A stretch of DNA of 64,000 bases from Kribbella italica (lineage in GTDB: Bacteria; Actinomycetota; Actinomycetes; Propionibacteriales; Kribbellaceae): NCBI RefSeq assembly GCF_014205135.1, contig NZ_JACHMY010000001.1, forward strand, positions 3,658,001 through 3,722,000, written 5' to 3'. Both the position numbers and the translations under genes were made by a program. Positions 1 to 7,024 of the stretch are shown piece by piece; within the stretch, counting starts at the first letter, position 1, and each line of letters begins with the position of its first letter. The notes under the pieces are model-generated. The model saw only the letters and a program-made list of their open reading frames with translations, made no database searches and was not told the DNA's origin.

Positions 1-589
1 TCGGGCCGAGTGCGGCCTTCAGCTTCGCGGCGGCGGCCTTGTAGTCGTCCCAGGTCCAGTCCGCGGTCGGCTCGGCCACCTTGGCCTCGGCGAAGAGCTT
101 CTTGTTGTACCAGAACGCGATCGTGTCGAAGTCCTTCGGGACGCCGTACTGCTTGCCGTCCCAGGAGTAGAGGTCGTCCAGGGCCTGCGGGTAGTTGGCC
201 GGGTCGACCTGCTTGCCCTCGATCAGGCCGTCCAGCGTGGCCAGCTGCTTGTTGGCCGCGAACAGCTGCAGGTTCGGGCCGTTCATCCAGAACACGTCGG
301 GCAGGTTGTCCGAGGTGCCCTGGGTCTTCAGCTTGGTGAAGTACTGGTCGAAGGTGGCCAGCGAGATCGACACCTTGACGTTCGGGTACTTGGCGTTGAA
401 CGCCTTGACCAGCTCCTGCATCGCGGGCTGCTGGTTGACGTCCCAGATCGCGTAGGTGAGGTCGCCCTTCACCTGGGCGGGATCGTCGGGGACCTTGGCG
501 TCACCGGCGTCGTTGCCGGAGTTGCCGCCACAGGCCGTCAGTGCGGTGGCGGCCAGGACAACACCGGCCAGCAGAGCGGAAATTCGCAT
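1..589 (-). CDS. Sugar ABC transporter substrate-binding lipoprotein (partial, C-terminus outside window)
   Basis: The gene runs off the left edge; 196 N-terminal residues are visible. It starts MRISALLAGVVLAA and has a lipobox LTACGGN, so the Cys at about residue 20 is probably lipidated and anchors the protein outside the membrane. The mature part looks like a family 1 extracellular sugar-binding protein: LTYAIWD, then a PNVKVSI strand, a DVFWMNG motif, and YGVPKDFDTIAFWYNKKLF, the usual ligand-cleft segment. A GAGGAG Shine-Dalgarno lies just before the ATG. The permease genes would be expected beyond the left edge. The neighbouring glgX suggests a malto-oligosaccharide or other glucoside as ligand, but that is inference. 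A perfect palindrome lies 29 bases upstream of the start. Confidence 0.9.
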   Translation of the reverse strand, partial: MRISALLAGVVLAATALTACGGNSGNDAGDAKVPDDPAQVKGDLTYAIWDVNQQPAMQELVKAFNAKYPNVKVSISLATFDQYFTKLKTQGTSDNLPDVFWMNGPNLQLFAANKQLATLDGLIEGKQVDPANYPQALDDLYSWDGKQYGVPKDFDTIAFWYNKKLFAEAKVAEPTADWTWDDYKAAAAKLKAALGP

Positions 590-617
590 GATTTTTCTCC
601 TCGGCTCCAGGCTCGAG

Positions 618-633
618 TGGTAAAATTTTACCA
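618..633. promoter_or_regulatory. 16-bp perfect palindrome, likely operator of the sugar-binding protein gene
   Basis: TGGTAAAATTTTACCA is a perfect inverted repeat in otherwise GC-rich DNA. It lies between the sugar-binding lipoprotein gene and glgX. Its A/T-rich centre lacks the CG core of classical LacI-family operators; a ROK-family or other sugar-responsive repressor would fit, but the regulator is not in the window. Confidence 0.6.
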
Positions 634-737
634 TTGGTGCGCATGTTTGTTCAAAACAGCCTTTCATGAACACTACCAAGATCGCTAGGGACAACTCTTG
701 CCCGTTGTGCGGTGGTTTGACACGTCATGGGCAGAAT

Positions 738-2840
738 GTGCCGGTGACCGAAGCCACCGCCGCCCCGAACGAGCTCGGCCCTGCCCCCGACCCGGACGTC
801 CGGCTCGGCGCGCAGGTGCACACCGACGGCACCACCTTCACGCTCTGGGCCCCGGCCGCCGAGCGGGTGGAGCTCGCGCTGCTCGGCCCGGACGGTGCCC
901 AGCGCAACCTCGACCTGACCCACACCGGTGAGTACTGGACCGGCTTCGTCGCCGGCATCGGCCACGGCCAGCGCTACGGCTACCGCGTGCACGGCCCGTT
1001 CGACCCGTCGCACGGGCTGCGCTTCCACCCGTCCAAGCTGCTGCTCGACCCGTACGCCCGGGCCGTCGACGGCTCGCTCGACTTCACCAGCCCGCTGATC
1101 TACGACTCCTCCGACGGCGACTCGGCCGGGCACGTCCCGGTCGGCGTGGTGGTCGCGGACGGCGCACCGCCGCCGCCGATCAGCCGGCCGGTCCCGTGGA
1201 GCGAGACGGTCATCTACGAGCTGCACACCAAGGGCTTCACCAAGCTGCACCCCGACGTACCGGAGCACCAGCGTGGGACGTACGCCGGCCTGGCGCACCC
1301 GTCGGTGATCAACTATCTGACCGAGCTCGGCGTCACCTCGGTCGAGCTGCTGCCGATCCACCACTTCCTCACCGAGCCGGCGATCGCCGCCCGCGGCCTG
1401 CCGAACTACTGGGGCTACAACACGCTGAACTACTTCGCCCCGCACGGCCCGTTCTCGTCGGCCGGCTCGGCCGGTGAGCAGGTGGCCGAGTTCAAGGCGA
1501 TGGTCGCGGCGTTCCATGCGGCGGGAATCGAGGTGATCCTCGACGTCGTCTACAACCACACCGCCGAGGGCGGGTTCGACGGGCCGACGCTGAGCTTCCG
1601 CGGGATCGACAACCGCGCCTACTACCGGCTCACCCACGGCGGCGTCACCTACGACGTGACCGGCACCGGCAACTCGGTCGACACCTCGCACCCGCAGGTC
1701 CGCCGGCTGGTGATGGACTCGCTGCGCTACTGGGTCGAGGAGATGGGCGTCGACGGGTTCCGCTTCGACCTGGCGGTGACGCTGATCCGCAACGAGCGGC
1801 ACGAGGTCGACACCGTCGACCATCCCTTTCTGGCCGAGGTGGCCGCCGACCCGGTGCTCGGCCGGGTCAAGCTGATCTCCGAGCCCTGGGACGTCGGCCC
1901 GTTCGGGTACCAGGTCGGCAACTTCGGGACGCCGTGGTCGGAGTGGAACGGCAAGTTCCGCGACTCGGTCCGCGACGTGTGGCGCACGTCGTCGTACGGC
2001 GTACAGGACCTGGCGTACCGGCTGTCCGGCTCCAGCGACCTGTACGGCGACGACGGGCGCTACCCGTACGCCTCGATCAACTTCGTCACCGCGCACGACG
2101 GGTTCACCCTGCGCGATCTGGTCTCCTACGACCACAAGCACAACGACGCGAACCGCGAGGACAACCGCGACGGCACCGACGACAACCGGTCCTGGAACTG
2201 CGGCGTCGAGGGCGAGACCGACGACGGAGGCGTGGTCGCGCTGCGGAAGCGGCAGATGGCGAACCTGATGACGACGCTGGTGCTGTCGACCGGCGTACCG
2301 ATGATCACGGCCGGGGACGAGTGCGGCCGGACGCAGTACGGGAACAACAACGCCTACTGCCAGGACAGCGAGATCTCCTGGTTCGACTGGACGCTGCCCT
2401 CGACGTGGTCGGACCATCTCGGGCTGACCAAGCAGCTGCTCGCGCTGCGGGCGGCGCACCCCGCGCTGCGCCAGTGGCACTACTTCTCCGGCCAGCCGGT
2501 GGTCGCGGGCGGGCGCAAGGACCTGTCCTGGATCGCGCCGCACGGCGGCGAGATGACCGAGAACGACTGGCACGACGGCAATCTACGGACGATCGGCATG
2601 TTCCTGGCCGGCGACGCGCTGCGCGGGACCGATGCCGAGGGCAACATCTTGACCGACAACTCGTTCCTGCTGGTGCTGAACGCGACCGCCGAGGAGCGGG
2701 AGGTCGTCGTACCGGACGCGTCCTGGGCGCCGGGGTACGAGGTGGTCGTCGACACGTCGGGGTCGGGGGTCACGGAGGTCGAGGCGGGGGCGCGGGTGCC
2801 GCTTGCGCCGCGCTGCGTGGTGCTGCTCCGCGCACTCTGA
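738..2840 (+). CDS. glgX: Glycogen debranching enzyme GlgX (isoamylase-type, GH13)
   Basis: Hydrolyses alpha-1,6 branch points of glycogen, normally after phosphorylase has trimmed the outer chains. An N-terminal CBM48-like part (LGAQVHTDGTTFTLWAP) is followed by a GH13 barrel with all four conserved regions: DVVYNH, GFRFD (nucleophile near D344), SEPWD (acid/base near E382) and TAHDGF. About 700 residues is normal for the family. The frame stays open up to an ATG at 666, which would add a Cys-containing 24-residue tail not expected in GlgX. I therefore chose GTG 738, with GTG 744 also possible. It is transcribed away from the sugar-binding gene; glgP and glgE lie a few kb downstream. Confidence 0.93.
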   Translation: MPVTEATAAPNELGPAPDPDVRLGAQVHTDGTTFTLWAPAAERVELALLGPDGAQRNLDLTHTGEYWTGFVAGIGHGQRYGYRVHGPFDPSHGLRFHPSKLLLDPYARAVDGSLDFTSPLIYDSSDGDSAGHVPVGVVVADGAPPPPISRPVPWSETVIYELHTKGFTKLHPDVPEHQRGTYAGLAHPSVINYLTELGVTSVELLPIHHFLTEPAIAARGLPNYWGYNTLNYFAPHGPFSSAGSAGEQVAEFKAMVAAFHAAGIEVILDVVYNHTAEGGFDGPTLSFRGIDNRAYYRLTHGGVTYDVTGTGNSVDTSHPQVRRLVMDSLRYWVEEMGVDGFRFDLAVTLIRNERHEVDTVDHPFLAEVAADPVLGRVKLISEPWDVGPFGYQVGNFGTPWSEWNGKFRDSVRDVWRTSSYGVQDLAYRLSGSSDLYGDDGRYPYASINFVTAHDGFTLRDLVSYDHKHNDANREDNRDGTDDNRSWNCGVEGETDDGGVVALRKRQMANLMTTLVLSTGVPMITAGDECGRTQYGNNNAYCQDSEISWFDWTLPSTWSDHLGLTKQLLALRAAHPALRQWHYFSGQPVVAGGRKDLSWIAPHGGEMTENDWHDGNLRTIGMFLAGDALRGTDAEGNILTDNSFLLVLNATAEEREVVVPDASWAPGYEVVVDTSGSGVTEVEAGARVPLAPRCVVLLRAL

Positions 2841-2903
2841 TGGGTTGTTAACCTTCGGCAAGTATCTTCATTGGTCACCTGTTGTTCACCTGAGGGGGGA
2901 CCA

Positions 2904-3776
2904 ATGTTTTTGCTGCGCCGAGAGGCCCGCGAGCGAACCACGCCCATCGGCGCACTGCACCGCGCGGTCACCCGCTGGGGCGAGGCGGAGCGCTCCAGTT
3001 CGCGCGTCGCTTTCCGCCGGTGGTGCGACGGAGTGGCGTACGTCGACGTCCAGGCCCGCACGTACGCCGACTTCTGGAACCGGCAGAACGAGCAGGCCCT
3101 GACCGCGGACGGACCGCTGTGGGTGGTGCTCGGCGACTCGACCGCACAGGGCCTCGGCGCGTCCTCCCCTCTCCACGGGTACGTCGGCCAGGTGCTGCGG
3201 GCCCTCCGCTCGACCGGTACGCCGTGGCGAGTGCTGAACCTCTCCCGCTCCGGCGCCCAGACCAGGCACGTGCTGGACGACCAACTGCCCCTGATGGACG
3301 GGCTACAGCCCGCGCTCGTCACCTGCGGCATCGGCACCAACGACATCCTCGGTACGCCGCCGAAGCGGTTCCGCGACCACCTGCGCCAGGTGATCGACCG
3401 GCTGCCCTCCTCCTCGGTGGTGATGGACCTGACCGTGCCGGACCGCTTCTGGCGCGTCGGCGGGGCCATCAGCCCGTACGTGACCAGCGTGAACCAGCTG
3501 ATCGGCTCCACCGCCTTGGAGCGCGGGCTGCCGGTCGCGGAGGTCTCCCGGTACGCCCGGCCGCCGTGGCGTGGGCTCCTGGCCGCCGACAACTTCCACC
3601 CCAACAACTTCGGCTACCGCCAGCACGCCGACGCCCTGCGCGCCGCGTTGCCGGCGGTCCTCCTACAGCGCGGGATCTCCGCCAAGCTGAGCGTTGCCGG
3701 GGCGCCCGGCCCTCGTCAACCGACCCCAGCTCGCGTCGTCCGCCCAGATGGGGTGCGGCGTGAGGTAGGGGGCTAG
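2904..3776 (+). CDS. SGNH/GDSL-family hydrolase
   Basis: Predicted esterase or lipase-like hydrolase of the SGNH fold. Block I is VVLGDSTAQGLG with the nucleophilic Ser, block III is GIGTNDIL, and block V is DNFHPNNFGY with the Asp-x-x-His pair. No signal peptide is visible, so it is probably cytoplasmic. ATG 2904 has a strong GGGGGG-type Shine-Dalgarno; the frame continues upstream to 2871 without such a site. The last about 38 codons (from the LLQRG segment on) are Pro/Arg-rich, lie past the hydrolase fold, and overlap the convergent gene by 114 bases. The substrate is unknown. Confidence 0.85.
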   Translation: MFLLRREARERTTPIGALHRAVTRWGEAERSSSRVAFRRWCDGVAYVDVQARTYADFWNRQNEQALTADGPLWVVLGDSTAQGLGASSPLHGYVGQVLRALRSTGTPWRVLNLSRSGAQTRHVLDDQLPLMDGLQPALVTCGIGTNDILGTPPKRFRDHLRQVIDRLPSSSVVMDLTVPDRFWRVGGAISPYVTSVNQLIGSTALERGLPVAEVSRYARPPWRGLLAADNFHPNNFGYRQHADALRAALPAVLLQRGISAKLSVAGAPGPRQPTPARVVRPDGVRREVGG

Positions 3777-4664
3777 CAGAGCGGTCAGCGCGGGATCGCC
3801 CTCGCCATTGAGCTCCGCGGTGGCGATCTGCCGGGCTGAGCCGGCCAGCAGGTCTGCCAGTTGGACGCGCGGGTCGGTGCGCGAGTCGGTCTGCCGTAGC
3901 TCCAGTGGTGAGTCGTCCATCAACAGGTTGACCTGGGCGATCCGGTGCACGGTCAGGGCGCTCTGCTCGTCGTGGACGATGGCGACCGCGTTGCCGTCGG
4001 CGTACCAGTGCAGGGTGGTCTCGACGAGTGCGGGGATCAGCACCTCGAGCGGGGGCAGCAGGGTACGGTCGTCGAACAGCCTGTCCCGCAGGGCGTCCAG
4101 CGGCGGGCGGGTGATGTGCAGGCCCGGCTCCAACGGTGTGAAGCGGCCAGCGACCGCCAGGAACTCCTCCACGCGTTTGTCGTACATGGTCCGGTTCTTG
4201 GAGCGGAGCAGGTCGATGAAGCTCTGCAGGAGCGTCCACCAGATGTCCCCGTGCCGGGGACCGTTGAGGTGCAAGGCACGTGCGGCCTCGGGACTGTGCA
4301 GATCCAGGCTGGTACCGGTGCGGTAGTCGAGTCCGCCCGCGAAGAGCGCGGTCAGGCGCCCGGCGAGCAGGAAGTACTTGTCCGTCAGCTGTACGGCGGC
4401 CCGGCCGAGCAGCGGGCCCTCCGGTCCGAGCAGCCAGGTCAGGGCCGGGCGCTGCTTGAACAGCCGGGCCGACTTGTACTCCCCCGCGACGTACCGCGAC
4501 CGGTCCCTGAGCTCCTCGACCGCGCGGCGGGCCTCCCCCGGCCCGAGCTGCAGGCTCGCGTGGGTGAACACCCGGGTGTCCGGGTCGAGCAGGTTGCTCC
4601 CCGAGAAGCCGGACTCGTCGCAGGCGATCTCGACGAGTCCTGACCAGACCGGCTCCACGGACAT
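3663..4664 (-). CDS. DUF3800-like protein
   Basis: About 333 residues. Near the N-terminus is VEIACDESGFSGSNLLD and near the C-terminus is DPRVQLADLLAGSARQ. The DESG motif and the late LADLLAG motif match the layout of DUF3800, a family predicted to have an RNase H-like fold and sometimes linked to mobile or defence loci. No activity can be assigned. I chose ATG 4664 (MSVEPVWSG) because the upstream extension is not protein-like and runs into the divergent merR gene. The 3' end overlaps the SGNH gene by 114 bases on opposite strands. Confidence 0.6.
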   Translation of the reverse strand: MSVEPVWSGLVEIACDESGFSGSNLLDPDTRVFTHASLQLGPGEARRAVEELRDRSRYVAGEYKSARLFKQRPALTWLLGPEGPLLGRAAVQLTDKYFLLAGRLTALFAGGLDYRTGTSLDLHSPEAARALHLNGPRHGDIWWTLLQSFIDLLRSKNRTMYDKRVEEFLAVAGRFTPLEPGLHITRPPLDALRDRLFDDRTLLPPLEVLIPALVETTLHWYADGNAVAIVHDEQSALTVHRIAQVNLLMDDSPLELRQTDSRTDPRVQLADLLAGSARQIATAELNGEGDPALTALLAPYLTPHPIWADDASWGRLTRAGRPGNAQLGGDPAL

Positions 4665-4740
4665 CACCCCATGATCGACCGGGGGCGGGGATCTGGCCAG
4701 GTATTTACTCTGCCCCAAGGGCAAGGTGTTGAGTACTGCC

Positions 4741-5562
4741 ATGCTGACGATCAGCGAGTTCGGGCGGCGCGCCGGGCTCTCGCACAAAGCCCTGCGGCTG
4801 TACGACGTGTCCGGCCTGCTCGCTCCCGCCGCGGTCGACCCGATCAGCGGCTACCGCCGGTACGACGAGGAGCAGCTCGAACGCGCCCGGCGGATCAGCG
4901 TGCTCCGGCAGGTCGAGATGCCGCTGGCCACCATCTCCGAGGTGCTGGCCGGCACCGACGAGGAGGCGCTGATCCGGCTGGACCGCTGGTGGGCCGCGCA
5001 GCAGGCGACCAACGAGGCCCGGCAGGCGACGGTCGAGTATCTGCGCGACCGGCTGCTGCGGGCCGGTTCACCCGGGCTGAGTCCGCGGCCGGTGCTGCAA
5101 CGCGACGTCCCGGAGACCAAGCTCGCGTCGATCCGGGTGGACGTCGACCAGCAGTCGCTGATGGGCGTGATCGTTGCCTCGACGCTGGAGATCCGCGCGC
5201 ACCTGACCGCGGCCGGGGCGTCGCTGCCCGGCGGGTCGTGGGTGATCTACCACGGCGCGGTCACGCCGGAGAGCGAGGCGACGGTCGAGATCTGCGTGCC
5301 GTTCGGTGGGACGGTCGACCCGGCCGGGCCGATCGGGATCCGGATCGAGCCCGCCCACACCGCGGCGTACTGCACGATCAGCCGCGACGAGTGCGTCTAC
5401 CCGCGGATCATGCTCGCCTACGACCTGGTCGAGGACTGGGTCCGTACGTCGGGCCGTCCGACGACCGGACCGATCCGTGAGATCTACCACCCCGGGTTCC
5501 GCGAGCGGACCGGCTCCGACCCGGCGGTGGACATCGCCCAACCGATCGAAGGACTGTCATGA
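4741..5562 (+). CDS. MerR-family regulator with GyrI-like effector domain
   Basis: BmrR-type layout. An N-terminal winged helix begins MLTISEFGRRAGLSHKALRL, followed by the MerR wing (GLL...GYRRYD) and a dimerisation helix with QVEMPLATISEVL. From about residue 120 there is a GyrI/AraC-type effector-binding domain that would bind a hydrophobic or cationic ligand. No metal-binding Cys cluster is present, which argues against a metal sensor. Its stop overlaps the ATG of the transglutaminase-like gene (ATGA), so the two are probably co-translated. Confidence 0.88.
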   Translation: MLTISEFGRRAGLSHKALRLYDVSGLLAPAAVDPISGYRRYDEEQLERARRISVLRQVEMPLATISEVLAGTDEEALIRLDRWWAAQQATNEARQATVEYLRDRLLRAGSPGLSPRPVLQRDVPETKLASIRVDVDQQSLMGVIVASTLEIRAHLTAAGASLPGGSWVIYHGAVTPESEATVEICVPFGGTVDPAGPIGIRIEPAHTAAYCTISRDECVYPRIMLAYDLVEDWVRTSGRPTTGPIREIYHPGFRERTGSDPAVDIAQPIEGLS

Positions 5563-6440
5563 ACTACGCGCACCAGACGCCGTACAGCGATCCCGGCCGG
5601 TACGCCGAACTGCTGGACGCCCTGCCGACCGACGTCCCCGGCCTGGCCGCGGCGGTCCAGAACCTGCTGATCCACTACCGCGGTGGCGGGATCGAGTTCA
5701 CCGGTGAGCATCTCGAAGAGGTGAACAACCGCTGGGTCGAGGAGATCCTGGCGACCGACCAGCGGCGCAACGGTACGCCGCTGACGGCGCCCCGCGCGCC
5801 CGAGGACCGCGTGGCCGGGTGCTGCCGGGACTACGCGCTGCTGTTCGTCTCCGCCCTGCGCCACCAGGGGATCCCGGCGCGCAGCCGGATCGGCTTCGCG
5901 ACGTACTTCCAGCCCGGCTGGAACGCCGACCACGTGATCGCGGAGTACTGGAACGGCGACCGCTGGGTGCAGGTCGACGCGCAGCTCGAACCGGGTGAGC
6001 ACTGGGGCTTCGACGTCCAGGACCTGCCGGCCGGGCGGTTCCGGTCGGCGGCGGAGACGTGGCGCGGGTTCCGCTCCGGCGAGATCGACGGCGAGACCTG
6101 CGGCGTGGACCCGACGCTGCCGCTGCGCGGCGGCTGGTTCATCCGCGACTACGTGTTCCTGCAGGTCGCCCATCTCAACGCCGACGAGCTGCTGCTGTGG
6201 GACGGCTGGGGCGCGATGGCCGACGACCTGGAGATGGATCTCACCCCCACCGACGAGCTCGCCGCGCTGCTCGTGGCCGCCGACGCCGGCGACAAGGCCG
6301 CCGAGGCGAAGGTCCGTGACTGGTACCACGCGGATCCCGACCTGCATCCCGGCGAGAAGATCATGGTCCACACGCCCACCGGCGGCCCGCCGTACTCTGT
6401 CGACCTCGGCACGCGGCAGAAGGTACCGCAAGGGAAGTAG
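5559..6440 (+). CDS. Transglutaminase-like domain protein
   Basis: 293 residues with a transglutaminase/protease-like core. The catalytic Cys is in GCCRDYALLFVSAL (C89), His in NADHVIAEYW (H125) and Asp in WVQVDAQL (D140), in the order and spacing of the bacterial transglutaminase superfamily. No signal peptide or membrane segment is visible, so it is cytosolic; members with this shape may act as amidases or peptidases. The ATGA overlap with the upstream merR gene suggests that the MerR protein controls it. The substrate is unknown. Confidence 0.82.
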   Translation: MNYAHQTPYSDPGRYAELLDALPTDVPGLAAAVQNLLIHYRGGGIEFTGEHLEEVNNRWVEEILATDQRRNGTPLTAPRAPEDRVAGCCRDYALLFVSALRHQGIPARSRIGFATYFQPGWNADHVIAEYWNGDRWVQVDAQLEPGEHWGFDVQDLPAGRFRSAAETWRGFRSGEIDGETCGVDPTLPLRGGWFIRDYVFLQVAHLNADELLLWDGWGAMADDLEMDLTPTDELAALLVAADAGDKAAEAKVRDWYHADPDLHPGEKIMVHTPTGGPPYSVDLGTRQKVPQGK

Positions 6441-6498
6441 CCCGAGAGCCTCCTCCGGGCCGACGCCCCGAAGGCCCTTGCTGCAGGACGATTCCGGC

Positions 6499-6978
6499 AT
6501 GAGTACTTCGTGGCGACTCTCAGGACGGACGCGCAAGCTGACGCTGGTGGTGCACATCGCGTCGGTCGGGTCGTGGCTGGGGCTCGACGTGGCGATGGCC
6601 GTGCTGGTCTTCACCGCGCTCGGGACCGGCGACGTGGAGACCAAGGCGTTGTGCTTCCGCGCACTCGAGCTGGTGACCATCTGGCCGATGACGATCTCCG
6701 GGCTGACCTGCCTGGTCACCGGGGTGTTGCTTGCCTACGGCAGCAAGTACGGGCTGGTGAAGTACTGGTGGGTGGTGGTGAAGCTCGGGCTCAACCTGTT
6801 GCTCAGCACCCTCATCCTGATCGCGCTCAGGCCGGGCGTCGTCGACCTGGCGGAGAAGGGTGCCGAGGGCAACGCCGTCGACCTGGTCTTCCCGCCGATC
6901 GTGTCCCCGACCCTGCTGATGGTCGCGGTCGTCCTGTCGGTGTTCAAACCGTGGGGACGCTTGCGCCGCAAGAACTGA
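6499..6978 (+). CDS. Small integral membrane protein (DUF2269-like)
   Basis: 159 residues with four hydrophobic segments: LTLVVHIASVGSWLGLDVAM, the LVTIWPMTISGL region, a KYWWVVVKLGLNLLLST segment, and a C-terminal LLMVAVVLSVF helix. The VHI...GSWLG pattern resembles DUF2269-type and related inner-membrane proteins of unknown role. ATG 6499 (MSTSWRLSG) places the first helix naturally. The gene lies 58 bases after the transglutaminase-like gene and is followed at once by a strong hairpin terminator. Confidence 0.7.
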   Translation: MSTSWRLSGRTRKLTLVVHIASVGSWLGLDVAMAVLVFTALGTGDVETKALCFRALELVTIWPMTISGLTCLVTGVLLAYGSKYGLVKYWWVVVKLGLNLLLSTLILIALRPGVVDLAEKGAEGNAVDLVFPPIVSPTLLMVAVVLSVFKPWGRLRRKN

Positions 6979-6980
6979 AG

Positions 6981-7014
6981 AAGGGCCGGGCACCCTGCTA
7001 GGTGCCCGGCCCTT
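6981..7014. terminator. Bidirectional hairpin terminator between convergent genes
   Basis: A 14-bp perfect stem, AAGGGCCGGGCACC, with loop CTGCTA and arm GGTGCCCGGCCCTT. It sits exactly between the stop of the membrane protein gene (+) and the stop of glgP (-). The A/T-flanked stem lets it work in both directions, though no long U-tract follows. Confidence 0.8.
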
Positions 7015-7024
7015 CCCGGCTAGC

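Noticed and set aside
717..722. TTGACA resembling a -35 box
   Set aside because: No -10 box at the right distance that would leave a start codon for glgX; likely chance.
666..737. Upstream ATG 666 giving glgX a Cys-containing 24-residue N-terminal extension
   Set aside because: GlgX homologues begin near the CBM48 part; the extension has no family resemblance and no good Shine-Dalgarno precedes 666.
651..2573. 640-residue open frame antisense to glgX
   Set aside because: Val/Arg/Asp-rich shadow typical of high-GC antisense frames; the plus strand has clear GlgX motifs.
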